Assembly (NCBI GenBank): GCA_012798135.1
Contig: JAAZNU010000010.1
Coordinates: 1-33,114 of the forward strand
Reading direction: 5' to 3'
Source of the DNA: Veillonellaceae bacterium
GTDB lineage: Bacteria > Bacillota_C > Negativicutes > UBA1444
Length of the DNA stretch: 33,114 nucleotides
Of this stretch, positions 1 through 6,671 are shown piece by piece. The position numbers and the translations under genes were made by a program. The stretch's first letter is position 1, and every line of letters starts with the position of its first letter. Below the pieces are notes generated by a model. The model had not been told where the DNA came from, searched no databases, and worked only from the letters and a program-made list of their open reading frames with translations.

Positions 1-1
1 C

Positions 2-140
2 GTGGTAAAGTGTATTTTCATCAGAATCACCCCTGAGGTGAAAGTCTAAGATGACTGACAAACCCTTGTCATCCCCTGTATTTATTCGACTTTCAGCCTT
101 GTGATTCCTTGAAATTTGTCAATTTGATCACGGATTCAGG
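2..140 (-). mobile_element. Left-edge copy of 139-bp terminal repeat, likely IS end
   Basis: This stretch is the exact reverse complement of 32976-33114, without a mismatch. Both native genes next to the repeats break at its outer tip, which reads CCTGAATCCG going inward. Reading away from the window, the repeat carries a Shine-Dalgarno sequence (AGGGGTG), six bases, and then an ATG (minus strand, 21-19) that opens MKIHFTT before the window ends. That is what the 5' end of a transposase gene would look like. The CC tip and the start of the peptide recall IS1380-type elements, but this family guess is weak. The window probably stops here because the assembly could not pass the repeat. Confidence 0.75.
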
Positions 141-616
141 AATATATACAGCAATATGCTGCCAATGGTCAGCAGTAGCGCCGGAATCAGCCGGTACAAA
201 AAACGATTGGGGAAAAACAAATAAAGACACAATACGCCGACAACATCGACCACTGTATGCTGCAGATACGTCGGCGGTCGGGTAAGATTGATCAATAAAA
301 ACACACTGGCGCCGATGATCATGGCGACAAACAGCGTGTGCTGGTAGACGGCAACCAGCCGAATCCGTCGCAAAATACGGTTGATCATGAAGAAATAGGC
401 AAAAACACAAAGCCGCAGGCCCAATACCCCAAGAAACATCCGGCCGAATCCCAACAGCAGATAATCCATGCCGATCAGTGCAAGATTTGCGCCTTGCCAG
501 ATCATGATACTGATCCGGGTGATCGAGATGTTTTCCTCCAGATAGGCTGCATTGTACTTTTCTTCCAGGTCCGGATCCGTAAAGGTCGGGTCGATCCATT
601 GCCGCCAATGACGCAA
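128..616 (-). CDS. Membrane sensor domain protein, 3' end lost to insertion
   Basis: This is the N-terminal part of an integral membrane protein. A soluble head of about 30 residues contains FTDPDLEEKY and is followed by about five hydrophobic segments, with an FFPNRF loop between the last two. Such N-termini usually precede GGDEF or adenylate cyclase catalytic domains, so a membrane-bound signalling enzyme is my inference. Native sequence ends at base 141. From 140 the frame runs into the terminal repeat, adds LNP and stops, so the catalytic part is missing. I chose the TTG at 616-614 because GGAGG lies seven bases upstream; a GTG at 640 in the same frame has no good ribosome binding site. 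It lies 39 bases after guaD on the same strand and may be cotranscribed. Confidence 0.6.
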   Translation of the reverse strand: MRHWRQWIDPTFTDPDLEEKYNAAYLEENISITRISIMIWQGANLALIGMDYLLLGFGRMFLGVLGLRLCVFAYFFMINRILRRIRLVAVYQHTLFVAMIIGASVFLLINLTRPPTYLQHTVVDVVGVLCLYLFFPNRFLYRLIPALLLTIGSILLYIFLNP

Positions 617-655
617 AATGCCGCCTCCCAAGTTTTCCACCGGCCGATCCGGGTC

Positions 656-1123
656 TCAGTACATCGTCTTGTCCGTTTTGTTCCGCCATTGCTCAAAGTT
701 GCGCAGGCACTCCTCGCGGTCCTGCGGAATCAGGCACAATTCGGTCTGATGTTCCGCCGGCTGGCGAATATACTCATAGATGGCTTGGTCATCGAAGCCG
801 ATATCCGCGGCGTCCTCCTTCGTGCAGCCAAAAAATATCGTCGGAATGCGTGCCCAGTAAATCGCCGACAGGCACATCGGACACGGCTCGCAGGATGTAT
901 ACAGCACGCAGTCGGAAAGATCGAACCGGCCCAGCAGCGCCGCTGCCCGCCGAATCGTGACCATCTCGGCGTGTGCGGTCGGATCGTTGGTCTTCAGCAC
1001 CTCATTATGGCCCTGGGCGACGACCTGCCCCTCGCGGACAATCACCGCGCCGAATGGACCGCCTTCGTTGTTGCGAGCGCCCCTGTTCGCTTCCTCACTG
1101 GCGATTTTCATATACGGGTGCAT
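656..1123 (-). CDS. guaD: Guanine deaminase (CDA-fold)
   Basis: The product is a 155-residue cytosolic zinc deaminase that would convert guanine to xanthine for purine salvage or nitrogen supply. The HAE motif (about residues 51-53) and PCPMC (about 80-84) supply the zinc ligands and catalytic glutamate. The segments NDPTAHAE, LYTSCEPCPMCL and AIYWAR, the GFDD block and the WRN tail closely match the Bacillus GuaD type. They do not match tRNA adenosine deaminase TadA, which lacks this C-terminal part. Length is normal for the family. An excellent GAGGGGGAG precedes the ATG. It follows the substrate-binding protein gene but is separated from it by a strong terminator, so expression probably needs read-through or an internal promoter. 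Confidence 0.87.
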   Translation of the reverse strand: MHPYMKIASEEANRGARNNEGGPFGAVIVREGQVVAQGHNEVLKTNDPTAHAEMVTIRRAAALLGRFDLSDCVLYTSCEPCPMCLSAIYWARIPTIFFGCTKEDAADIGFDDQAIYEYIRQPAEHQTELCLIPQDREECLRNFEQWRNKTDKTMY

Positions 1124-1150
1124 TAGTTCTCCCCCTCATGTTGTTTCCAA

Positions 1151-1188
1151 AACAAAAGAGATGCAGGTTTCCCCACATCTCTTTTGTT
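1151..1188 (-). terminator. Intrinsic terminator after the binding-protein gene
   Basis: A perfect 13-bp stem (AACAAAAGAGATG against CATCTCTTTTGTT) closes a 12-base loop. On the minus strand it is followed by a T-rich run. It sits 23 bases past the stop codon of the substrate-binding protein and ends that riboswitch-controlled unit. Confidence 0.85.
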
Positions 1189-1211
1189 CGGCACAAATTG
1201 GCAAAATCCTG

Positions 1212-2381
1212 TTACGGCTTGACCGTTGCCTTGTAAATCTGTTTGCCGCCCTTCATTTCGATGATTACCGCGCTCTTGACCGCATCATGGCTGGCATTGA
1301 GCGTCGTGGCGCCGGTGATGGCCGGATAGGCTTTGGTGCTGGCCAACGCCGCCTGAATCTTGGCCTTGTCCAAGCTGTTGGCACGCTGGATGGCATCGAT
1401 CAGCAATTTCGCCGCGTCATAGCCGAGCACCGCCAACGCGTCCGGATTCTGACCGTACTCTTTTTTATAGGCTTCCACAAAAGCTTTCGATGCCGGACTG
1501 TTGTCGTCGACGGAATAGTGATTGGTGAAGAAAGTATTGTTGAGGGCCGCCGCTCCGCCCAGCTCGACCAGTTTCGGCGAATCCCAGCCGTCGCCGCCGA
1601 TGATCGGCGTTGCTATGCCCATTTCCCGGGCCTGTTTTACGATTTTGCCGACTTCCTCATAATAACCTGGTACGTAGATCACTTCGGCATTCATCGATTT
1701 AATTTTCGTAAGGACCGCCTTAAAATCCTGGTCTTTCTGCAGATAGGCTTCTTCCGCCAGGATACTGCCGCCGCCCTTGGTAAAGGCTGCCTTGAAAAAT
1801 GCGGCCAGTCCCTTGCTGTAGTCGCTGCTGTTGTCCACCATGATGGCGGCCTTTTTCAGTTTCAGAGTGTTGAGAACAAAATTGGCGCCCACGGTTCCCT
1901 GAAACGGGTCAATGAAGCAGACGCGGAAAGTATAGTCTTTGACCTTCTTGGTCTTGTCATCCACAGTGACTTTCGGGTTGGTGGCGCCGACCGCCAGAAA
2001 TGGCGTTTTGGTGGCCTCAGCCACACTGGAGGCGGCAATGGCGTTCGAGCTGGCGAACACGCCGGTCACTGCCACGACGTTATCCTGCGTCGCCAATTTA
2101 GTCATCGCGTTGGCCGACTCGGAAGGCTCGCTTTTATTGTCGGCGATTACCGCCACGATCTGTTTTCCCAATACGCCGCCTTTGGCGTTGATCTCCTTAA
2201 AAGCCATTTTGGCGCCGTTGGCCGAGGAAGTGCCGAAAGTCGCATTGCCGCCGGTCATTTCATTCAGCAGGCCGATCTTGATACTGTTGGAATCGGCGCT
2301 TTTACCGCATCCCGCCAGCAGACTTACCGACAACATCGTCAGTACCAGAAGCGCGACCAGAATCAGATTTTTTTTGTTCAT
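1212..2381 (-). CDS. LivK-like ABC amino-acid substrate-binding lipoprotein
   Basis: This 389-residue exported lipoprotein has a basic N-terminus (MNKKN), a hydrophobic stretch and the lipobox LLAGC, with the acylated Cys near residue 22. The mature part is a type I periplasmic-binding fold of the Leu/Ile/Val family: IKIGLLNEMTGG at the start, a GANGAK-like block, and GGDGWDSP in the second lobe. It would deliver a small amino acid or amide to a branched-chain-type ABC transporter, but no permease or ATPase genes are next to it. The ATG at 2381 is nine bases after GGGGAGG; an upstream in-frame start has no such site. A glycine riboswitch and a terminator lie in its leader, so glycine or a related compound is a likely ligand. 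That last point is inference. Confidence 0.88.
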   Translation of the reverse strand: MNKKNLILVALLVLTMLSVSLLAGCGKSADSNSIKIGLLNEMTGGNATFGTSSANGAKMAFKEINAKGGVLGKQIVAVIADNKSEPSESANAMTKLATQDNVVAVTGVFASSNAIAASSVAEATKTPFLAVGATNPKVTVDDKTKKVKDYTFRVCFIDPFQGTVGANFVLNTLKLKKAAIMVDNSSDYSKGLAAFFKAAFTKGGGSILAEEAYLQKDQDFKAVLTKIKSMNAEVIYVPGYYEEVGKIVKQAREMGIATPIIGGDGWDSPKLVELGGAAALNNTFFTNHYSVDDNSPASKAFVEAYKKEYGQNPDALAVLGYDAAKLLIDAIQRANSLDKAKIQAALASTKAYPAITGATTLNASHDAVKSAVIIEMKGGKQIYKATVKP

Positions 2382-2460
2382 TTGGATAACCTCCCCTTTT
2401 CCCTCTTGGCTGGACCCTGCCATGCGGATACTCGGCGGGCCTGTCAACAGCGGAAGGCTC

Positions 2461-2496
2461 TCAAATGAAAAGAGTCAAATCTTTCGATCTGACTCT
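2461..2496 (-). terminator. Leader hairpin of the glycine riboswitch unit
   Basis: An 11-bp stem with one G-U pair (AGAGTCAGATC, loop GAAA, GATTTGACTCT) is followed by TTTTCATTTG on the minus strand. It lies between the glycine aptamer and the start codon, where a regulated terminator belongs. A second GC-rich hairpin (around 2522-2547, arms GCGCCCC and GGGG..GCGC) lies between this one and the aptamer. It could be the switching partner. Confidence 0.7.
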
Positions 2497-2548
2497 GGAC
2501 ATGCGCAAAAAAGGCAACGGCGCAACCCCCTTCGTGGGGCGCTCCATT

Positions 2549-2690
2549 ATCTCTGTCCTTTTGCCTGAGAGTTTCACCGGCCGATTCGACCGATTTGCAC
2601 CTTCGGCGCCCTGCTGACAGGGGCTCTCCAGAGTTCCATTCATTTACGGTTCCCACCGGTGCACCGCCGAGTTCCGCAAACTTCCCATGG
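2549..2690 (-). promoter_or_regulatory. Glycine riboswitch (gcvT motif)
   Basis: The minus strand contains the conserved glycine-aptamer blocks in order. CTGGAGAG is near 2630, the GCGCCGAAGGTGCAA core is near 2600, and AACTCTCAGG then CAAAAGGACAGAG run down to 2551. Only one complete aptamer is clear. The segment upstream (2641-2690, around GGAACTCGGCGGTGCACC) may be a partial second aptamer or a supporting stem. It sits about 30 bases after a near-consensus promoter and about 170 bases before the substrate-binding protein gene. The known role of the family is to sense glycine, most often switching expression on. Confidence 0.92.
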
Positions 2691-2735
2691 ACTAATCGTT
2701 ATTCAGTTATGGGCTGATTTTGTCCGCCGTCTGTT

Positions 2736-2765
2736 ATTATAGTGAAATCCCGAACAATTTGTCAA
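2736..2765 (-). promoter_or_regulatory. Sigma-A type promoter of the riboswitch unit
   Basis: TTGACA (2765-2760) and TATAAT (2741-2736) match consensus exactly and are separated by 18 bases. Transcription would begin near 2729, about 40 bases before the aptamer. Confidence 0.85.
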
Positions 2766-2817
2766 GCATTCACAAAAATTTTCGTGCACAACCACAGGAC
2801 ACCGCCGTTGGGAACAG

Positions 2818-2914
2818 GCGAAGCGTCGCAGCATGCTCGTCAGTTGCCGACCAATCGTCAAAATCGGGAAGGTATGAGATAAGCGGAGGTTAAGCGGAGC
2901 GTCGCAGCATGCTC
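2818..2914. repeat. Two copies of a 21-base GC-rich repeat
   Basis: GCG(A/G)AGCGTCGCAGCATGCTC occurs at 2818-2838 and 2894-2914 with one difference. It contains the palindrome GCATGC. The second copy forms the loop side and start of the right arm of the large hairpin after prfC. No coding frame explains it. Confidence 0.7.
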
Positions 2915-2927
2915 ATACCTTCCCGAT
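2863..2927 (-). terminator. Large hairpin downstream of prfC
   Basis: A perfect 16-bp inverted repeat (ATCGGGAAGGTATGAG at 2863-2878, its complement at 2912-2927) encloses 33 bases. On the minus strand it begins 21 bases after the prfC stop and is followed by TTTTGACG, so it can act as a terminator. The long loop with its repeat is unusual for a simple terminator. Confidence 0.65.
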
Positions 2928-2948
2928 AAAAATGGATTATCGCGCTGC

Positions 2949-4547
2949 TCACCGCGGCGGCGCCGGCAAAAACTGGGCCTGGGGATTCTGCTCGATCGTC
3001 CAGTTCATTTGCCAGTTACCGAGAAATAGCACTACCGGTCGGTCGAAACGATCCCGCACGATCAGGTTTTCTTCCATGTACTTCAACGGCTGGGTATCCG
3101 CCGGGTCCTGCACCAGCCAGCGGGCCGCCGTATGCGGCAGATACTGGATATCGATCGCCACGCCATACTCGTATTGCAGACGATACGCCAGAATTTCAAA
3201 CTGCAACTGTCCCACCACGCCGATCACATACCCCTGATCGGCGGCATTCGGTTGCTGGAAGATCTGGATGGCGCCTTCCTGCCCCAGTTGGGTGATCCCC
3301 TTGATGAAATGCTTGCGTTTCAGGGTGGCCTTCGCCTGAACTTTCGCGAACCGTTCCGGCGGGAACACCGGAAAGTCCTCGAAGGTGACGTCCAGTCCCG
3401 GTTCACAGATCGAATCGCCGATGGCAAAGATTCCGGGGTCGAACAACCCGACGACATCCCCCGGATACGCTTCCTCCACGATGGTGCGTTCCTGAGCCAC
3501 GAACTGCTGCGGCTGCGCCAGCGCCAGCGTCCGCCCCGACTGCTTGTGCCGCACGGTCATCCCCCGTGTAAATTTACCGGAACAAATCCGCACGAACGCC
3601 AAACGATCACGGTGCGCCGGATTCATATTGGCCTGGATCTTGAACACAAAAGCGCTAAATCCTTCATCCTCCGGCCGGATCAGCCCCTCCTGGGCCATGC
3701 GGGGCGACGGCGGCGGCGCCAGCCTCAAAAACTCCTCCAGAAAAGCCCGCACCCCGAAGTTGGTCAGGGCGCTGCCGAAATACATCGGACTCAGTTCGCC
3801 CTGTTGCACCGCTTCCATACTGAAGGAATCGCCGGCCAGATCGAGCAGCTCGATGTCATGGCAAAGCTGGGCGTGGATATCGGCCGGCAACAGCCGGGAA
3901 AAGGTTTCGTCGTCCAAGTTACCGACCTTAGATTTGATAATGTTGCTGCCATGCGAACCATCGGCCTCGAACAGTTCAACCTGTTTCAATTGCCGGTTGT
4001 ACACGCCGTGATAATCGCCGTTGATGCCCACCGGCCAATTCATCGGACAGGCGCGGATGCCGAGCACTTTCTCCAGTTCGTCCATCAACTCGAAGGGGTC
4101 CTTGCCGAAACGGTCGATTTTATTGACAAAGGTAAAGACCGGAATATGACGTTGCCGACAAACCTTGAACAATTTCCGGGTCTGCTCTTCCACGCCCTTG
4201 GCCGCGTCGATCAGCATCACGGCGCTGTCGGCCGCCATCAGGGTCCGGTAGGTGTCCTCGCTGAAATCCTGGTGGCCCGGAGTGTCCAAGATATTGATGC
4301 AACAGCCGCCGTATTCGAACTGCATGACACTGGACGTCACCGAAATCCCGCGTTGTTTTTCGATCTCCATCCAGTCCGACACGGCGAATTTTTGCGCTTT
4401 GCGACCCTTGACGGTCCCGGCCAGGTGGATGGCGCCGCCGTATAACAGCAACTTTTCCGTCAGTGTCGTCTTTCCGGCGTCCGGGTGCGAAATAATGGCG
4501 AAAGTCCGCCGTTTATTGATTTGTTCCAAAAAATCCGAATCCTGCAT
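2949..4547 (-). CDS. prfC: Peptide chain release factor 3
   Basis: RF3 is a 532-residue translational GTPase that recycles RF1 and RF2 from the ribosome after peptide release. The G domain shows SHPDAGKTT (P-loop, about residues 19-27), the switch I region with RGISVTSSV, DTPGHQDF (G3) and NKID (G4). Domain II and the RF3-specific C-terminal domain, with QFEILAYRLQYEYGV, follow. Length is normal for the family. The ATG at 4547 has GGAGGA six bases upstream; the in-frame codon at 4571 has none. It stands alone between a promoter-like sequence and a large hairpin, so it is probably monocistronic. Confidence 0.96.
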   Translation of the reverse strand: MQDSDFLEQINKRRTFAIISHPDAGKTTLTEKLLLYGGAIHLAGTVKGRKAQKFAVSDWMEIEKQRGISVTSSVMQFEYGGCCINILDTPGHQDFSEDTYRTLMAADSAVMLIDAAKGVEEQTRKLFKVCRQRHIPVFTFVNKIDRFGKDPFELMDELEKVLGIRACPMNWPVGINGDYHGVYNRQLKQVELFEADGSHGSNIIKSKVGNLDDETFSRLLPADIHAQLCHDIELLDLAGDSFSMEAVQQGELSPMYFGSALTNFGVRAFLEEFLRLAPPPSPRMAQEGLIRPEDEGFSAFVFKIQANMNPAHRDRLAFVRICSGKFTRGMTVRHKQSGRTLALAQPQQFVAQERTIVEEAYPGDVVGLFDPGIFAIGDSICEPGLDVTFEDFPVFPPERFAKVQAKATLKRKHFIKGITQLGQEGAIQIFQQPNAADQGYVIGVVGQLQFEILAYRLQYEYGVAIDIQYLPHTAARWLVQDPADTQPLKYMEENLIVRDRFDRPVVLFLGNWQMNWTIEQNPQAQFLPAPPR

Positions 4548-4578
4548 GTCTGTCCTCCATTGTTGACACATATCCTAT

Positions 4579-4606
4579 AGTATACTCCGAATTGCACAAT
4601 TCGCAA
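4579..4606 (-). promoter_or_regulatory. Candidate prfC promoter
   Basis: TTGCGA (4606-4601) and TATACT (4584-4579) lie 16 bases apart just upstream of the prfC ribosome binding site. The -35 element deviates from consensus, so this is moderate evidence only. Confidence 0.45.
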
Positions 4607-4620
4607 AGATCACCCAACAC

Positions 4621-4659
4621 AAAAAGAATGGGCCCAGTTGAAGTCGACTGCGCCCATTC
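4621..4659 (-). terminator. Terminator after the Cache-protein gene
   Basis: The arms GAATGGGC and GCCCATTC (4626-4633 and 4652-4659) pair, with extra inner pairing, and on the minus strand are followed by TTTTTGTG. It lies about 40 bases past the stop of the gene at 4701 and separates it from prfC. Confidence 0.8.
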
Positions 4660-4700
4660 CGTCACATTGCCCTTTGCTTAGCACTTGAAATCAAAATTAC

Positions 4701-5924
4701 TCACCGAATTCGTACTATGTAAACCATTCCCTGATATTCATTATTCCAGAATACCGGCCGCAGATCAAACCGACCCGGCACTCCTTCGAACATCGGCTCA
4801 GCCAGTTGCGTCGCCTGCCGCTTGTATACGGCATGTAGAAACTTGGCGTCGCCGAGGCGGCGGCCGGCGCGAAAATCATAATCCGTCAGGCTGTTTTCTT
4901 CCGGATAGCCTAGGCGGTTGATGCCCTGCGCGTCAACCCACTGCACGGAATAGATCCCCGGCGTTTCCTCATAAAAACCTTTCAAAATCTCCAGGATCTT
5001 TTTGCGGTCGTTCCGGTGCAACATCACGGCCAATGAACGCTCCTGAGCCAAGCTGTCCAATGCTCCCTCCGGGCTCAGGACGGGCAAATCGCCGCCAATT
5101 TTTTGGCCGGATTTTTCCTGTTCCATATGCGTCATGACCAGACGCCACTGCGCATCGTATAGGATGGCAGTCCGCCACAACGCTTTTTTACGCACCGGCT
5201 CAGCAGACGGCGATGCCGGGAACTCGTATTCGCCTTCACCGTTCGGTTGCTCCACCAGTTGGCGGCCCAACTGGATCAGTTGCGGAAACGGCTGGTACAG
5301 CCTCGCCAAAAATAAGTTCAGGCCAATTTGCGTTTGATCTTCGTCGTAAAGAATCTGCCCTTCCCGATTCATCACCCAGATGGAAACCGGCAGGTCGGCC
5401 ACCAACGGCTTGATCTGTTTTTCCAGCAATATTTCCGGTTTAAACAGCAAGCTGACGGAGCCGATCAACTGGCCGTCCGGCGTAAACACCGGATGTTCCG
5501 CATCCATGGCCGCGAAGCCTTCCACCGCCCGGAACAGGGAACTCAGGACCGGCGTTTTTTGCTGCAACACCCGGGCAACTTGCGGTTGATCGGCGATATT
5601 GGTTCCTTCCGCATGCCGGTATTGGTGCGGCTCTACCGTGAGCATGACGCCACGAGTATCAATGGCGGTACAATCGACCGCATAGGGAAATGCGGCGCAT
5701 AACCCTCGCAACGCTTTCCGGGCCGGTTCCCCTTTCAGTCCCACTGTTCCCAACTTTTCCGCCGTTTGTCTCAGCGCCGAATCCATCCGGGAAAATTCCG
5801 CGGCAATGCGCTCACGGGCGACGTCGACCGGAATTTCGGATTCCGCCGCGTCTCCGTTCGCCGGCCAGACCAAAAGCAAACACAGCAACAACAACAAAGC
5901 CAGAGATTTAGGTTGCCTCGTCAT
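4701..5924 (-). CDS. Exported double-Cache-like sensor protein, no effector domain
   Basis: A 407-residue protein opens with a hydrophobic signal sequence (residues about 6-22, then WPANGDAAES). A helical stretch and two mixed alpha/beta segments resembling Cache ligand-binding domains follow. The first (about 60-170) has the pattern AIDTRGVMLTVEP and the second (about 280-407) has YSVQWVDAQGINRLGYP. A middle part contains VSIWVMNREGQILYD, another Cache/PAS-like strand pattern. In most Cache proteins a membrane helix and a kinase, GGDEF or chemotaxis domain follow; here the chain simply ends. I cannot name a function beyond probable extracytoplasmic ligand binding. The ATG follows GGGAGGA. 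The gene closes a run that begins with the GGDEF-EAL gene, 39 bases after the HAD gene. Confidence 0.7.
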   Translation of the reverse strand: MTRQPKSLALLLLLCLLLVWPANGDAAESEIPVDVARERIAAEFSRMDSALRQTAEKLGTVGLKGEPARKALRGLCAAFPYAVDCTAIDTRGVMLTVEPHQYRHAEGTNIADQPQVARVLQQKTPVLSSLFRAVEGFAAMDAEHPVFTPDGQLIGSVSLLFKPEILLEKQIKPLVADLPVSIWVMNREGQILYDEDQTQIGLNLFLARLYQPFPQLIQLGRQLVEQPNGEGEYEFPASPSAEPVRKKALWRTAILYDAQWRLVMTHMEQEKSGQKIGGDLPVLSPEGALDSLAQERSLAVMLHRNDRKKILEILKGFYEETPGIYSVQWVDAQGINRLGYPEENSLTDYDFRAGRRLGDAKFLHAVYKRQATQLAEPMFEGVPGRFDLRPVFWNNEYQGMVYIVRIR

Positions 5925-5963
5925 TATGGATTCCTCCCTTACCGATGATCTCGCGGAAACAGT

Positions 5964-6671
5964 TCAGTCCAGAAGCGGCAGCAATTCCGCCAAGCCGGCG
6001 ATCCGGGCAACCGAGACCCCCGGTTGCGCCCGCCAGCGGTCCTTCCTATGCCGGTCGATCCACACCGGGCGGATGCCGACGCCAGTCGCCCCATCAATAT
6101 CTTCCTGGCTGTCGCCGACATGCACAACCTCGGTCGGGTTCAGCGCCAATTCACGCAAGGCCTGTTTGAAAATCTCCGGATGCGGTTTCTTCACGCCAAC
6201 CGCGTCCGAAACCACGATGCTGTCGAACAGGGGTTCTAGTTCCCAGCGGGCCAATAGTCGGTGCACATACGGCGCATAATCGAAATTCGACACCAGCGCC
6301 ACCGCGCGGGTACGGCCGATCTCCGCCAGAACGTCCGCCGCCTCGTCGTCCAGGCTAACATAATCATGCCAGACGTCCAGCGCCCGTTCAATGGCCTGCA
6401 CCGCTTGATCCGGCGGCAGTTTGACACGCAGGTCGCCAGCCAGGCGATGCAATCGTCGCTCGACAACCGTCATCCCCGCTATTGCGTCAACAGGTTCCGG
6501 CGTGTCAAAAAAGCCGCTACAATACGGACGAAATTCCGCCGCCGTCATCGACAGCCCCTGCTGGCAAAACGCATCGTGAATCACGTCACACCAAGCATTC
6601 CAAGCCTGTTCCATTTCTCCGTAAACAATCAGCGTCCCGTACAGATCGAACAATACACCCCGAGTTTTCAT
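5964..6671 (-). CDS. HAD-superfamily hydrolase, subfamily IA
   Basis: A 235-residue cytosolic HAD-fold protein. Motif I is FDLYGTL, with the nucleophile Asp9 but Tyr11 where phosphatases normally have the acid/base Asp. Motif II is VSNF (Ser128), motif III is KKPHP (Lys161/162) and motif IV is HVGDSQEDIDGA (Asp187, Asp191). The helical cap lies at about residues 20-95. The DxYGT form is typical of L-2-haloacid dehalogenases and some other HADs, while motif IV looks phosphatase-like, so the substrate is open. The ATG overlaps the stop of the MFS gene by four bases (ATGA), which points to translational coupling. Confidence 0.85.
   Translation of the reverse strand: MKTRGVLFDLYGTLIVYGEMEQAWNAWCDVIHDAFCQQGLSMTAAEFRPYCSGFFDTPEPVDAIAGMTVVERRLHRLAGDLRVKLPPDQAVQAIERALDVWHDYVSLDDEAADVLAEIGRTRAVALVSNFDYAPYVHRLLARWELEPLFDSIVVSDAVGVKKPHPEIFKQALRELALNPTEVVHVGDSQEDIDGATGVGIRPVWIDRHRKDRWRAQPGVSVARIAGLAELLPLLD

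Noticed and set aside
957..2468. 503-codon plus-strand frame opposite the binding-protein gene
   Set aside because: It crosses the guaD start, a strong terminator and the whole lipoprotein gene. Its sequence shows no domain.
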